Positions 15,077 to 23,945 of a DNA stretch of 64,000 nucleotides are shown piece after piece. A program made the translations under genes and the position numbers. Source of the DNA: Chryseolinea soli (GTDB lineage Bacteria > Bacteroidota > Bacteroidia > Cytophagales > Cyclobacteriaceae); contig NZ_CP032382.1 in the NCBI RefSeq assembly GCF_003589925.1, positions 992,001 to 1,056,000 on the forward strand, read 5' to 3'. The notes under the pieces were generated by a model that searched no databases, was not told the origin of the DNA, and saw nothing but the letters and a program-made list of their open reading frames with translations. How positions within the stretch are numbered: the stretch's first letter is position 1; every line of letters begins with the position of its first letter.

Positions 15077-17545
15077 ATGGAAGAACAACTCAGGAAGCTT
15101 AAGCGCAATATTCGCTACTATTATATTCTGGGGCTCCGCAAAGCCCGGCCGCTGCTGCACGCCTTGCGCGTGCAATACGAGCGGGTCAGCGAATACTACC
15201 GAACCCATCCCCGCGCCCGTAGATGGACCCTTATTTTAGGACCGCCGTTTGGCGCCCTGTTCCTGCTTTTGCTGGTCGTGTGGATCGAAACCCCCAGCAA
15301 CAAGGAACTTCGTAACATCCAAAACCAACAGGCCTCCGAAGTCTATAGTGCCGACAGCGTCCTGCTGGGACGATACTATATCCAGGACCGGACGGAGGTG
15401 AAATACGAAGACATTTCCCCCAGGGTATTCGACGCACTCATCGCCACGGAAGATGTGCGCTTCTATGAGCACGAAGGCGTGGACTTTATCAGTCTGGGTC
15501 GCGTGTTAATCAAATCCATTTTGCAACAGGACGAATCTTCGGGCGGCGGCAGCACCATCACGCAACAGCTCTCCAAAAACCTTTATCCGCGAAAGCGCTA
15601 TTGGATCCTTTCCATGCTGATCAACAAGCTGCGCGAAGCCATTACCGCGCGCCGTTTGGAGGGCATCTACTCCAAGCAGGAGCTCATCACTTTATATCTA
15701 AACACCATCCCGTTTGCCGACAACACCTTTGGCATACAGGCGGCCGCGCAACGCTTCTATTCCACCACTGCCAAAAACCTGACGCTCGACCAGGCCGCCG
15801 TGCTGGTGGGGATGTTGAAAGCCACCACCTACTACAATCCGCGCACCTACCCCGACCGTGCTTTTAACCGGCGCAACGTGGTATTGAGCCAAATGGTGAA
15901 GTACAACTACATTACCGAACGCAAATCCGATTCGCTGCAAGTGCTGCCCATCGAATTGAAGTACAATAAAATCTCGCATCACCAGGGGCTGGCGCCATAT
16001 TTTCGCGAATACCTGAAAGCCGAATTGCTCACGTGGTGCAGGAACAACACCAAGGAAGACGGTTCCAACTACAATCTCTACACCGACGGTCTGAAGATCT
16101 ACACCACGATCGACTCGAAGCTGCAGAACTATGCCGAGAAGGCGGTGAGTCAGCAGATGGCCGATGTGCAAAAACAATTCTTTGATCACTGGGGAAAAGA
16201 AAAACCCTGGAAGGGCAAAGACGAGGTGGTGACCGAGGCGATCCACCGCTCGTCGCGCTACCGCCAATTGAAGGCGCGCGACCTCTCTGAAAAGGAGATC
16301 ATGAAGGTCCTGAAAAAGCCGATCCCCATGCGCGTGTTCACCTGGAAAGGCGAAGAGGATGCCGAGATCAGTCCGATCGACTCTATTAAACATCATTTGC
16401 AATACCTCAACGCAGGTTTCCTGGCCATGGAACCCGAAACCGGAAAAGTAAAAGCCTGGGTGGGTGGCATTGAACACGACTTCTTTCAATACGACCACGT
16501 AAAGGCCTCTACCAAACGGCAAGTCGGTTCCACCTTCAAACCCATCGTCTATGCGATGGCCATCGAAAAAGGCGTGCCGCCATGTGATTTGATTTCGGCT
16601 GGTCAGCAGACCTACATCGACAAAGAGGGTGAAAAGTGGACGCCGCGCAACTCTCAAAACGACTACCAGGTGGAATACACCATGCGCGGTGCATTGGCCT
16701 ATTCCGTGAATACGGTAGCCGTGAAGTTGATCCAGCTTGCCGGTGTCGACAACACCATCGCTTTGGCGCGCAAGATGGGTGTCAACAGCGAGATGCCCGA
16801 TGTGCCCTCGATCGCGTTGGGGTCTTCTTCCATTTCGTTGATCGAAATGACAGGAGCCTACTCGTGTATTGCCAACGAAGGCGTGGCGAATTTTCCTTAT
16901 TACATTACCGGCGTGCGCGACCTGGAGGGAAAAGTGTATACTGATTTCAAACCGGAAGGCACTGGCAAGCGGGCCCTGTCGAAAGAGACGGCACAGCTCG
17001 TTACCCGCATGATGCAAACGGTGGTGCACGAAGGCACCGCCTCACGGCTGCGCTGGCGTTATGGGATCTACAACGATGTGGCGGGCAAGACCGGAACTAC
17101 CCAATCCAACGCCGACGGTTGGTTCATTGCCATGACCCCGCACCTGGTGATGGGCACCTGGGTGGGTGCAGACGATCCGCGCATTCGTTTCCGCTATACC
17201 GAACTGGGCCAGGGTTCCAATACGGCCCTGCCGATGGTGGGCTACTTTATGAAACAAGTCAACCAGGATCCGTCATTCAAAAAACTTTCCGACGCCAAGT
17301 TCAAAACGCTTCCGACGGAGTTGCAACGCGAATTGGATTGCGACTTGTATGAACTGAGCGACACCTTGGTTGCCCAGATCAAACGCAAAGTAATGCAACG
17401 CGATTCACTGATTGCCGCCGACACGTCCAAGGCGCCGCCGAATGAAACCTTTCTCGAAACGCTGTATAAGCGCAAGCTGAAAATACAGCGGGCCAGTCAG
17501 CCGGACACCACCAACGTAAACCCGTTGAAGGTTCTCGGAGGATAG
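15077..17545 (+). CDS. mrcA: Class A penicillin-binding protein (PBP1A), glycosyltransferase/transpeptidase
   Basis: An 822-residue bifunctional peptidoglycan synthase. A single membrane anchor lies at about 50-71. The GT51 domain (about 95-260) has the catalytic Glu125 in ATEDVRFYEHEGVD and the GGSTITQQLSKN motif near 157, and polymerises lipid II. The transpeptidase domain (about 440-740) has Ser485 in STFK, SVN at 543-545 and KTG at 671-673, and crosslinks stem peptides. A short acidic/basic tail follows. It acts in the periplasm on the outer face of the inner membrane. It is a single gene, and its stop is only 5 bases from the end of the convergent mla operon with no terminator visible. 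Confidence 0.95.
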   Translation: MEEQLRKLKRNIRYYYILGLRKARPLLHALRVQYERVSEYYRTHPRARRWTLILGPPFGALFLLLLVVWIETPSNKELRNIQNQQASEVYSADSVLLGRYYIQDRTEVKYEDISPRVFDALIATEDVRFYEHEGVDFISLGRVLIKSILQQDESSGGGSTITQQLSKNLYPRKRYWILSMLINKLREAITARRLEGIYSKQELITLYLNTIPFADNTFGIQAAAQRFYSTTAKNLTLDQAAVLVGMLKATTYYNPRTYPDRAFNRRNVVLSQMVKYNYITERKSDSLQVLPIELKYNKISHHQGLAPYFREYLKAELLTWCRNNTKEDGSNYNLYTDGLKIYTTIDSKLQNYAEKAVSQQMADVQKQFFDHWGKEKPWKGKDEVVTEAIHRSSRYRQLKARDLSEKEIMKVLKKPIPMRVFTWKGEEDAEISPIDSIKHHLQYLNAGFLAMEPETGKVKAWVGGIEHDFFQYDHVKASTKRQVGSTFKPIVYAMAIEKGVPPCDLISAGQQTYIDKEGEKWTPRNSQNDYQVEYTMRGALAYSVNTVAVKLIQLAGVDNTIALARKMGVNSEMPDVPSIALGSSSISLIEMTGAYSCIANEGVANFPYYITGVRDLEGKVYTDFKPEGTGKRALSKETAQLVTRMMQTVVHEGTASRLRWRYGIYNDVAGKTGTTQSNADGWFIAMTPHLVMGTWVGADDPRIRFRYTELGQGSNTALPMVGYFMKQVNQDPSFKKLSDAKFKTLPTELQRELDCDLYELSDTLVAQIKRKVMQRDSLIAADTSKAPPNETFLETLYKRKLKIQRASQPDTTNVNPLKVLGG

Positions 17546-17550
17546 CGATG

Positions 17551-18543
17551 TTATGGTTTGAGTTGAGCGGCCTTTGCTTTCTCCTCCGCTTTCTTTTGTT
17601 TACGGAAATAGCCTCGCAGCAGGAAGTTATGTTTCAACGCTTCCATGTTGGCATCCAACTTTACCGACGCCGACTCGGCATTTCCCAATGTCACCCTCAG
17701 CTTGTTGGCAAAAGCGGTATCGGCCAGTAGCACGCCAATAGCGTTATCGTTGCTGTTGATCTTGGAGATGACCGCCTTCAGGTCTTCCGACATTTGCTTG
17801 GAATTCCTTCCGACCTCGGCCACGTTGTTGAGCGCCTTTTCGAAAGTGGCGGCATAGGTTGTATCCTCGATGAGCTTGGTGACCAAACCATCGCCATTCT
17901 TGATTTCGCTCAGCATCACTTGCAGGTCCGCCGTGGCGCGGTTAGTATTTTCGCCGGCATTTTTCAAGGACAACACCGCCTGGCGAATGTCGTTCGAAAG
18001 CGGGCCCTCCTGGAGCAAGTCGCCGACGATGCCTTCGCCTTTCTTGAGTTTATCCGTGATGGTCTTCAGGTCTTCGGTGAGCGTGCGGGTATTGGCGCCC
18101 ACATCTTTGGCAATGTTGATGAGCTCCTGCGTATCGGTGGGCGAAAATGAATTGATCGTGTCGTTGTCCTGGATGGCATGATTGGCATTGCCGGGGCGGA
18201 TGACCACGATCTTGTTGCCCACCAGGCCGTCGGAGCCGATGAAGGCAGTGGCGTCTTTTTTGATGAATTCGTTTTGCTTGTCGCGGAGGGAAAGTGCCAC
18301 GATGACTTTTCCTTCCGAAATAATCTGCACGTGCTTCACGGTTCCGATCTTCACACCGGAGAGCCACACTTTGTCGCCTTCCTTCAGGCCTTCGATGTTC
18401 TTGAAGATGGCCGAGATGGTAAAGGTCTTATTGAAGATGGTGTTTTCACTTCCGATGTAGACCAGGGCGATGATGAACAGCAGAATGCCACCCAACACGA
18501 AGGCCCCCAGTTTTATATTTTGTTTCACTTCAGTGGTTTCCAT
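17551..18543 (-). CDS. mlaD: MlaD-like MCE-domain substrate-binding protein
   Basis: A 330-residue protein with one N-terminal membrane helix (about 11-30) and an MCE domain (about 38-115: TISAIFKNIEGLKEGDKVWL, SGVKIGTVKHVQI). After the MCE domain a long helical region (about 135-315) carries repeated hydrophobic heptads, which in MCE proteins form a lipid-conducting barrel or needle. In the Mla system the hexameric MlaD binds phospholipids between the permease and the periplasmic carrier. It is the last gene of the mlaE-mlaF-mlaD operon, 11 bases after mlaF. No MlaB or MlaC lies next to it. It ends 5 bases from the PBP1A stop. Confidence 0.9.
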   Translation of the reverse strand: METTEVKQNIKLGAFVLGGILLFIIALVYIGSENTIFNKTFTISAIFKNIEGLKEGDKVWLSGVKIGTVKHVQIISEGKVIVALSLRDKQNEFIKKDATAFIGSDGLVGNKIVVIRPGNANHAIQDNDTINSFSPTDTQELINIAKDVGANTRTLTEDLKTITDKLKKGEGIVGDLLQEGPLSNDIRQAVLSLKNAGENTNRATADLQVMLSEIKNGDGLVTKLIEDTTYAATFEKALNNVAEVGRNSKQMSEDLKAVISKINSNDNAIGVLLADTAFANKLRVTLGNAESASVKLDANMEALKHNFLLRGYFRKQKKAEEKAKAAQLKP

Positions 18544-18554
18544 GACAAGACGGT

Positions 18555-19334
18555 TTAGTAATTAAAGAATGGCTGCAGATCGGGTGCATTTTGTTTTTTT
18601 AGTTCTTCGAAGGTTCCTTCCACTTTATTGCGGCCATCGAACAAACCCACAATGCGGTCGGAAGTTTGGCGGGCGCAACTGATGTCGTGGGTGATGATGA
18701 TGGATGCCGTGTTGTATTTGTCTCTCACATTGAGGATCAATTCATTGATCTCATCCGAGGTACCCGGATCCAGTCCGGCGGTCGGTTCGTCGTAGAGCAT
18801 GATCTTTGGGTTTAGGATGAGCGTCCGGGCAATGCCGATGCGCTTTTTCATGCCGCCCGAAAGCTCAGCCGGGTTCAGGTCGCGCGCCGATTCCAGTCCC
18901 ACATCTTGCAACGCCGACAGTACTTTTTCATCCAGTTGTGCCCGATCGTAGATGCCCAGGTTTCGCTTGAGCGGGAACTCCAGGTTCTCGCGCACCGACA
19001 TGGAATCGTAGAGTGCACTGAGTTGAAAGGAGAATCCGATCTGGAGACGCAATTCATTCAATGCTTTGCTGGAAAGGCGGGGAACGTCGTAGCCCAACAC
19101 CTTTATCGAACCGGAATCCGGCTTGAGCAAGCCCACCATAATTTTGATGGCCACCGATTTGCCACTGCCCGATTTGCCGAGGATGACGAGATTTTCTCTT
19201 TCAAAAAGCTGCAGGTTGAAATCGGTGAGCACGTCGCGGTCGCCAAAACTTTTGTGAACGTGCTGCATCTCGGCTACTACCTTGCGGCGCGTATCGGGCT
19301 TAGGATCAAGTACGGTTTCGGTTTGCGGTTTCAT
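18555..19334 (-). CDS. mlaF: MlaF-like ABC transporter ATP-binding protein
   Basis: A 259-residue ABC ATPase. The N-terminal 20 residues are an extension before the nucleotide-binding domain. Walker A is GKSGSGKS (about 54-61), the ABC signature is LSGGMKKRIGIART (about 159-172), and Walker B is IMLYDEPTAGLDP (about 178-190); the H-loop is in ITHDISCA. LSGGMKKR is typical of the Mla/Mce family. It powers lipid transport between outer and inner membranes with MlaE. The start overlaps the mlaE stop by four bases (translational coupling), and mlaD follows 11 bases downstream. Confidence 0.93.
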   Translation of the reverse strand: MKPQTETVLDPKPDTRRKVVAEMQHVHKSFGDRDVLTDFNLQLFERENLVILGKSGSGKSVAIKIMVGLLKPDSGSIKVLGYDVPRLSSKALNELRLQIGFSFQLSALYDSMSVRENLEFPLKRNLGIYDRAQLDEKVLSALQDVGLESARDLNPAELSGGMKKRIGIARTLILNPKIMLYDEPTAGLDPGTSDEINELILNVRDKYNTASIIITHDISCARQTSDRIVGLFDGRNKVEGTFEELKKQNAPDLQPFFNY

Positions 19335-20089
19335 TGTGGGCGGAATAAGTTGATGATCTGCAACGAGGCCAGGTCGATCACAAAAATGAAGATCATGGAA
19401 ACGACCACGGAAATGTTGGCAGCTTTACCCACACCCGTCGTACCTTTTTCGGAGTGATAGCCGGCATAGCAGCCCACGATGCCGATGGCAAAGCCAAAGA
19501 CTGCCGACTTGACAAGCGATGAAAAGATGTCGAGATACGTGACGACGGCCGACACCTCGTTGAAGTAGAGCGTGAAACTGGTTTTGTTGATGGCGTGTAC
19601 CATCACAAACGAACCCATCAACGCCGTGATGTCGGCAAAGACCACCAGGAGCGGCAGCATGAGGGTGGTGGCCAACACGCGGCTCACCACCAGGTAGCCA
19701 TACGGCCGGGTGCCCGAAACCTCCATGGCGTCGATCTGTTCCGACACCTGCATACTGGCCAGCTCGGCGCCGATGTTGGATCCCAGTTTGCCCGCACATA
19801 TCAGCCCTGTGATGAGCGGCCCGAGGGAGCGCACCACCGCCTGCGACACGAGCGAAGGCAGCCACGACTCCGCACCAAAAGATGCCAGCGACGGCCGCGA
19901 TTGTTTGGTGAACACGATGCCCGCCAGAAAAGACGTGAACACAATCAGGAACAGCGACCGGTTTCCCAACAAGAAACATTGCCGCAAGGTCTCCTTCACT
20001 TCGAACGGCGGATAAAAAGCCTCCTTGAAAAATCTTCTGATAAACCTGAAGACCTCAGCCAATACGATAAGGAATTTCCTGAATTTCAT
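19331..20089 (-). CDS. mlaE: MlaE-like ABC transporter permease
   Basis: A 252-residue permease with about five or six membrane segments. The family's long amphipathic N-terminus (FIRRFFKEAFYPPFEVKETLRQ), the segment VVRSLGPLITGLICAGKLGSNIGAELASM and the SGTRPYGYLVVSRVLATTLMLPLL region are diagnostic of MlaE. It forms the transmembrane dimer through which phospholipids pass. First gene of the operon; mlaF overlaps its end by four bases. Upstream an 8-bp stem-loop (20093-20120) sits against the start codon, and a TGGCACA box lies a few bases further. Direction of lipid transport cannot be told from sequence. Confidence 0.92.
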   Translation of the reverse strand: MKFRKFLIVLAEVFRFIRRFFKEAFYPPFEVKETLRQCFLLGNRSLFLIVFTSFLAGIVFTKQSRPSLASFGAESWLPSLVSQAVVRSLGPLITGLICAGKLGSNIGAELASMQVSEQIDAMEVSGTRPYGYLVVSRVLATTLMLPLLVVFADITALMGSFVMVHAINKTSFTLYFNEVSAVVTYLDIFSSLVKSAVFGFAIGIVGCYAGYHSEKGTTGVGKAANISVVVSMIFIFVIDLASLQIINLFRPQ

Positions 20090-20092
20090 TCA

Positions 20093-20120
20093 CTCTGTGT
20101 TACGTGAATGAGACACAGAG
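20093..20120 (-). promoter_or_regulatory. Stem-loop just upstream of mlaE
   Basis: CTCTGTGT/ACACAGAG with a 12-base loop, 4 bases before the ATG. It could hide the ribosome-binding site or act as an operator. The minus-strand box TGGCACA at 20127-20133 lies next to it. Inference. Confidence 0.35.
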
Positions 20121-20202
20121 AAATAATGTGCCAGAGACTCCAGGAGGTCTGTGGTCCTCTTAAAGCGGCTATTTCATTCGTTCATCGAATATAAACCAGC
20201 AA

Positions 20203-20748
20203 TCACTGTGGAGATTGTTCCACACCGCCCTTGGGAGATGACTTCCGCTTTCTCTTCGCCGTGTGTACACGCACCGCGTCATCGATAGAGTGCGAGCCAT
20301 AGAGATCCTTTTCTTTTTTCGCCAGCGCCGATAGCTCGATGTAAAATTTCTTCAGCACGACCAACTCATCTTCCGTAAGGTCTTCGACGTCTACCAGCCG
20401 GTTGCTGGCATTCTCCTGGGAGGCGATCAGCTCGTTGAGCTTCAGTTGTAGTGCCAGGGTGTCGCGGTTTTGCGATTGTTGGATGACGAACACCATGAGA
20501 AAGGTGATGATGGTGGTGCCGGTGTTGATGACCAATTGCCAGGTGTCGGAATATTTAAAGATGGGCCCGGTGATGCCCCAAACCACAATGACGCTAAACG
20601 CGGTGATAAACGCGGCGGGACGACCGGCAGCATGGGTCACGTATTTTGAGATCTTGTCAAAGATCTTCATCGATTTGGCAGGAGGCTCAGGGATGGTGAT
20701 TTCTTGCGGCAGTTTTTTGTCGTCGCTGGAAGGCGTTGTTGAGTTCAT
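20203..20748 (-). CDS. Low-affinity iron permease family protein
   Basis: A 181-residue membrane protein. KISKYVTHAAGRPAAFITAF (32-51) and the following two helices (VIVVWGITGP; TWQLVINTGTTIITFLMVFVIQQSQNRD) match the Fet4-like low-affinity iron permease family found in bacteria; the QQSQNRDTLALQLKLNELI segment is characteristic. The rest is a soluble acidic/basic helical tail. Only two or three membrane helices are present, so whether it really transports iron is doubtful in these short bacterial members. It lies between the mla operon and topoisomerase IB on the same strand, probably with its own promoter. Confidence 0.8.
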   Translation of the reverse strand: MNSTTPSSDDKKLPQEITIPEPPAKSMKIFDKISKYVTHAAGRPAAFITAFSVIVVWGITGPIFKYSDTWQLVINTGTTIITFLMVFVIQQSQNRDTLALQLKLNELIASQENASNRLVDVEDLTEDELVVLKKFYIELSALAKKEKDLYGSHSIDDAVRVHTAKRKRKSSPKGGVEQSPQ

Positions 20749-20823
20749 ATGTAGAGTTGTTATTTTCGATTACGGCCAAATTACTCAGCGTTGTCCAGAA
20801 ATCCTTGCCGGCTTTCCCGTGTG

Positions 20824-21906
20824 CTAGACCTTCTGTAAAATCCGCATCAATACTTTTTCATCCGGTGTGAGATCCACCAGCCCGTCGCAGGCTTCGATGT
20901 CTTCCAACTGGGAGAGATATTTCTGCAGACCGTTTTCTTCATAGAGCGCGATGATCCGCGGGTGTACATAATATTTGCGGCATATGGCGCGGGTGTTGCC
21001 CAATTTGGCGCTCACCTCATCCAAAGCCTGCAAGACATTTTTCTTGGTTTCGGCTGGCGTCAGGGCCTCTCCCAACGATTTGAAGGAATTCAACATCGAC
21101 AACGTTCCGGCCCAGGTGCGAAAATCCTTGGCGGAAAAATCATTGCCGGAGGCCTCCTTAATATAGTTGTTGATCATGCCGGAATCGATGGTACAGCGAA
21201 CGCCTTCGTCGTTGATGTATTGAAACAACTCTTTCCCGGGAATGTCGCGGCAGGCCTTCACGATGCGGGCCAACCGTTTGCTTTTTAGGGTCACGGTGTG
21301 ATAAATCCCTTTTTTTCCTTTGAACGAAAATTTGAGCGTGGCTCCGGTTATGTTCACGTGGCCATCCTTGAGGGTGGTCAATCCATAGGACCCATACAAC
21401 TTTTCATATTCATTATTGCCCACGCGAATAAACGTCCGTTCCATGAGGCTCACCACCGTGGCCAGCACTTTTTCCTTGGTGAGGCTGGAGGCACAGATAT
21501 CGCGCTCGATGCGTTGACGCAGGGCGGGCAATGTTTTGCCAAATTCATAAAGCCGGTGGAACTTGGTCTGGTTTCGGATGGTGCTCCACTGCGCGTGGTA
21601 CTTGTATTGCTTCCTGCCGCGCACATCATAGCCCGTGGCCTGGATGTGGCCGTTCTCTTGCGCGCAGATCCATACCCTTGTCCACGCAGGAGGTATCGCC
21701 AGTTTGCGAATGCGTTGCAACGTGTCCTTGTCTTTCACAGGACGACCATCTTGCAAGTAACTGAAACATGCTCCCTTCTTTTGTCTCCGGATGCCGGGCA
21801 TGGCGTCGCCCACGTAGCGCAAGCTGGCTACGGCCGCGGCACGCTTGTGGTCGCGATGAATTTTGATCGACTCGGCGCGGGTGATGGAGATCGGCACAAC
21901 TTGCAT
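20824..21906 (-). CDS. DNA topoisomerase IB
   Basis: A 360-residue poxvirus-type topoisomerase that relaxes supercoils by a 3'-phosphotyrosine intermediate. The N-terminal DNA-binding domain includes IRRQKKGACFSYLQDG and IPPAWTRVWICAQENGHIQATGYDVRGRKQYKYH. The catalytic domain has the Arg in RVGNNEYEKLYGSYGLTTL, the Lys in KSKRLARI, the Arg in KDFRTWAGT and the nucleophile Tyr in CRKYYVHP (about residue 312). An Asn stands where eukaryotic enzymes have His, as usual for bacteria. It follows a short membrane ORF by three bases and is the last gene of a small operon in the stress-gene region. Confidence 0.94.
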   Translation of the reverse strand: MQVVPISITRAESIKIHRDHKRAAAVASLRYVGDAMPGIRRQKKGACFSYLQDGRPVKDKDTLQRIRKLAIPPAWTRVWICAQENGHIQATGYDVRGRKQYKYHAQWSTIRNQTKFHRLYEFGKTLPALRQRIERDICASSLTKEKVLATVVSLMERTFIRVGNNEYEKLYGSYGLTTLKDGHVNITGATLKFSFKGKKGIYHTVTLKSKRLARIVKACRDIPGKELFQYINDEGVRCTIDSGMINNYIKEASGNDFSAKDFRTWAGTLSMLNSFKSLGEALTPAETKKNVLQALDEVSAKLGNTRAICRKYYVHPRIIALYEENGLQKYLSQLEDIEACDGLVDLTPDEKVLMRILQKV

Positions 21907-21909
21907 AGG

Positions 21910-22122
21910 TCAGGCATTGGTGCTACCGGAATGCGCACCCGATACAAGCGCGAAAAGCAACGTGATCGTCAAAATACAGGAGGCGTTCAACAGCGCGATC
22001 CAATCGTTGTGAAGACAGGCATATACCATCCGGTGAAAGGTGATGGCAGGAGGTTCGGTGCGGCGTTGTAAACTCTTCACAGCAGGAACGGGCAAAGTCT
22101 GGGCAAACCGTATCATGGCCAT
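21910..22122 (-). CDS. Small single-helix membrane protein, unknown
   Basis: A 70-residue ORF with one hydrophobic helix near its C-terminus (WIALLNASCILTITLLFALVSG) and a basic N-terminal half. It fits tightly between two genes of the same strand, 9 bases after the upstream stop and 3 bases before the topoisomerase start, and such packing argues for a translated gene. Internal starts at residue 3 or 32 are possible. No family recognised. It could also be a leader that couples translation to topoisomerase IB. Confidence 0.45.
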   Translation of the reverse strand: MAMIRFAQTLPVPAVKSLQRRTEPPAITFHRMVYACLHNDWIALLNASCILTITLLFALVSGAHSGSTNA

Positions 22123-22131
22123 CTTCGTCGG

Positions 22132-22485
22132 TTATTTCTTGATGTTTTTCTTGATATGTTTTTGAATGCCCTCCACCTCGCGAATGAAGTTCGACTGCTT
22201 CGCGTCGGCATAGGCCCCGTAAGCGTCGATGAGCAAGCCTTTCAGGCCGTCGTTGGTTTCGATAAAGTAGACCACCGCACTGTCTTCCGGATTTGAATAG
22301 CCTTCGAACCGGTGAAAATTAACGATGGACACGTCATGGGGCGCGTAAAATTTTTCTTCCTTGTCGTTGGTCAAACCTTCCGACGCCACTTTAAAATTTT
22401 CGGTGTATCCGTCCTGGATAGCCTTGTTGGTAATGTCCAACAGCGTCGGCATTTGCAGGGTGGCATTTTGTTCGTCCTTTTTCAT
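22132..22485 (-). CDS. Conserved hypothetical protein
   Basis: Start placed at ATG 22485; the 48-codon upstream extension is Pro-rich and unlike a protein start. The 117-residue product is soluble. The N-terminal helix MPTLLDITNKAIQDGYTENFKV and the strands VVYFIETNDGLKGLLIDAYGAYAD are recognisable as a small family common in Bacteroidota, often annotated misleadingly as phosphoribosylpyrophosphate synthetase; nothing in it supports that activity. It is the first gene before the small membrane protein and topoisomerase IB. A TGGCAGG box about 50 bases upstream resembles the left half of a sigma54 promoter, with a poor right half. Confidence 0.7.
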   Translation of the reverse strand: MKKDEQNATLQMPTLLDITNKAIQDGYTENFKVASEGLTNDKEEKFYAPHDVSIVNFHRFEGYSNPEDSAVVYFIETNDGLKGLLIDAYGAYADAKQSNFIREVEGIQKHIKKNIKK

Positions 22486-22640
22486 AGGGATTCTTGTTTT
22501 TGGTGGAGGTCTATAAAAAATCCTGCCAGGAAAAACGTTCGATTTCAACGATGCGTGCGTGGTGGGTGTGGTGGAGTTTCCCCAAAACGCGTCAGACACC
22601 ATGGGATCTACACACAGGTGGATTATCAAACGAGGATCAT

Positions 22641-22673
22641 AAAAAAAGAAGCCACCCGGAAGGATGACTTCTT
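22641..22673 (-). terminator. Rho-independent terminator of the YciF-like gene
   Basis: On the minus strand a 12-bp stem (AAGAAGTCATCC/GGGTGGCTTCTT, two G-U pairs), loop TTCC, followed by T5. Confidence 0.88.
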
Positions 22674-22701
22674 GTTTGGCGAAGGGAATATCTTTTCGCT
22701 T

Positions 22702-23289
22702 CTACTCTACTTCTTCCTCCTGCATTTCGGCAGCGAGGTGATTTATTTTTTCCGCCAGCCGTGTCAACTTCACGTCGGTTTGTGCTTCCTCCTCTTTGGT
22801 TTCCTCCAACAGTTGGGCGCATTGTGTTTTGCCCAGCACGTTGGCCATGGTGCGGAGGGTTCCATAAGCGGAAATTTCATAGTGCTCAACTTTTTGACCG
22901 GCCGCGATAAGGGCGGCGTCGCGAGCGTGGCCTTCGTCATACTCTTCAATGGCTTCCTCTCCTTCTTCCACCAGGCCTTGCATGGCTTCGCACTTTTTGG
23001 CCATGGCCTTTTTCTCCAGCAACTCGAAGCATTTCTCGAGCCTCACGATCTGCATCCGGGTCTCGTCCAGGTGCGTGTTGAAGGCCTCCCTCAACTCATC
23101 GTTAAATGCTGCCCGGGCCATTTTTGGCAAGGCCTTGGTGAGGTGCTTCTCGGCCCAATAAATGTCTCTCAACTGATCTTCGAAAATGTCTTCCAGGTTT
23201 TCTTTGGAAGATTTGATCGCCTTCTTTCTGGCGGGCGCGCGTTTCATGGAAACGGCTGCCTTGGATTTTGTTGTGGTTCTCATGAGCAT
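22702..23289 (-). CDS. YciF-type ferritin-like DUF892 protein
   Basis: A 195-residue protein with a basic N-terminal tail (TTTKSKAAVSMKRAPARKK) that may bind nucleic acid, then the DUF892 four-helix bundle: NLEDIFEDQLRDIYWAEKHL, HLDETRMQIVRLEKCFELL, a GHARDAALIAAGQKVEHYEI helix and the final DVKLTRLAEKIN helix. The Glu/His residues within these helices (E in EDQLRD, E and H in EKHL, H/E in KVEHYE) are the usual ferritin-like metal ligands. YciE/YciF proteins are general-stress proteins of unclear biochemistry. It has its own terminator. Start may be at 23289 or six bases inside. Confidence 0.9.
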   Translation of the reverse strand: MLMRTTTKSKAAVSMKRAPARKKAIKSSKENLEDIFEDQLRDIYWAEKHLTKALPKMARAAFNDELREAFNTHLDETRMQIVRLEKCFELLEKKAMAKKCEAMQGLVEEGEEAIEEYDEGHARDAALIAAGQKVEHYEISAYGTLRTMANVLGKTQCAQLLEETKEEEAQTDVKLTRLAEKINHLAAEMQEEEVE

Positions 23290-23445
23290 TTTCTTTTTTG
23301 AAGTTTGTGAAAAATGTCTTCACCCCAATAGGATACCCTCTGTCTGCGCAGATTGTTTTGGGATATTCGTTCTTTTCTTGCGTACCCTCTCCACACGTTG
23401 AGCAGGATGCCGTGTCGCGGTGCAATTTGAAACCTTCGTTGCCCA

Positions 23446-23925
23446 TCAAACATGCAGCTTGCCGTGCAGGTCTTTGGCGCCTATCGCTTCTTCGCGCCCC
23501 ATGAGGCGTTGGTTCTGCAACATTTTGTTCTCGTCGCTCACCCAATACTCTACTTCCAGTGGCCGCACTACCAGCAGCGCGATCCCCGGATCCTCCAGGC
23601 CACGCGGGAACCACGCCTTAACGTAGGGATTAAAAAGTTCTCTCATCTTGCCTTTGTTCGTACTCAGGTGCGCGGCCCCCGAAATATTGAGGTACGTGCT
23701 TTCATTTTCGCACGAGTAGGTCAGTTGAATGGCCGGATGCTTTTTGAGTTGTTCCATCTTTTCCGGATCTGCCGACGTAAAAAACCATAGGTTTCCCGAA
23801 TCATCCACGTCGACGTGCGACATGGGCCGGAAACGTATTGGTGTTTCCTCGTCTTCCCAGCAGCCCAGCATACCGACGCGGCACTTGCCCACCAGCGCTT
23901 TCAATTTTTCGATGTTGCTTTCCAT
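23446..23925 (-). CDS. Pyridoxamine-5'-phosphate-oxidase-fold stress protein
   Basis: A 159-residue FMN-binding split-barrel protein of the general-stress type (COG3871). IRFRPMSHVDVDDSGNLWFFTS (30-51), DPEKMEQLKKHPAIQLTYSC and YLNISGAAHLSTNKGKMREL are characteristic. In these proteins the barrel binds flavin or pyridoxal derivatives and may reduce electrophiles; the true substrate is unknown. It starts 20 bases after the stop of the FAD oxidoreductase, so the two are probably one transcript. Confidence 0.9.
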   Translation of the reverse strand: MESNIEKLKALVGKCRVGMLGCWEDEETPIRFRPMSHVDVDDSGNLWFFTSADPEKMEQLKKHPAIQLTYSCENESTYLNISGAAHLSTNKGKMRELFNPYVKAWFPRGLEDPGIALLVVRPLEVEYWVSDENKMLQNQRLMGREEAIGAKDLHGKLHV

Positions 23926-23945
23926 AACACTTGAGGATTATGTTT

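Noticed and set aside
15698..17029. 443-codon minus-strand ORF
   Set aside because: Antisense shadow of the PBP1A gene; no domain pattern, His/Arg-rich as expected for reverse of a GC-rich coding frame.
22312..23301. 329-codon plus-strand ORF
   Set aside because: Antisense to the DUF892 gene and a conserved hypothetical; composition is shadow-like.
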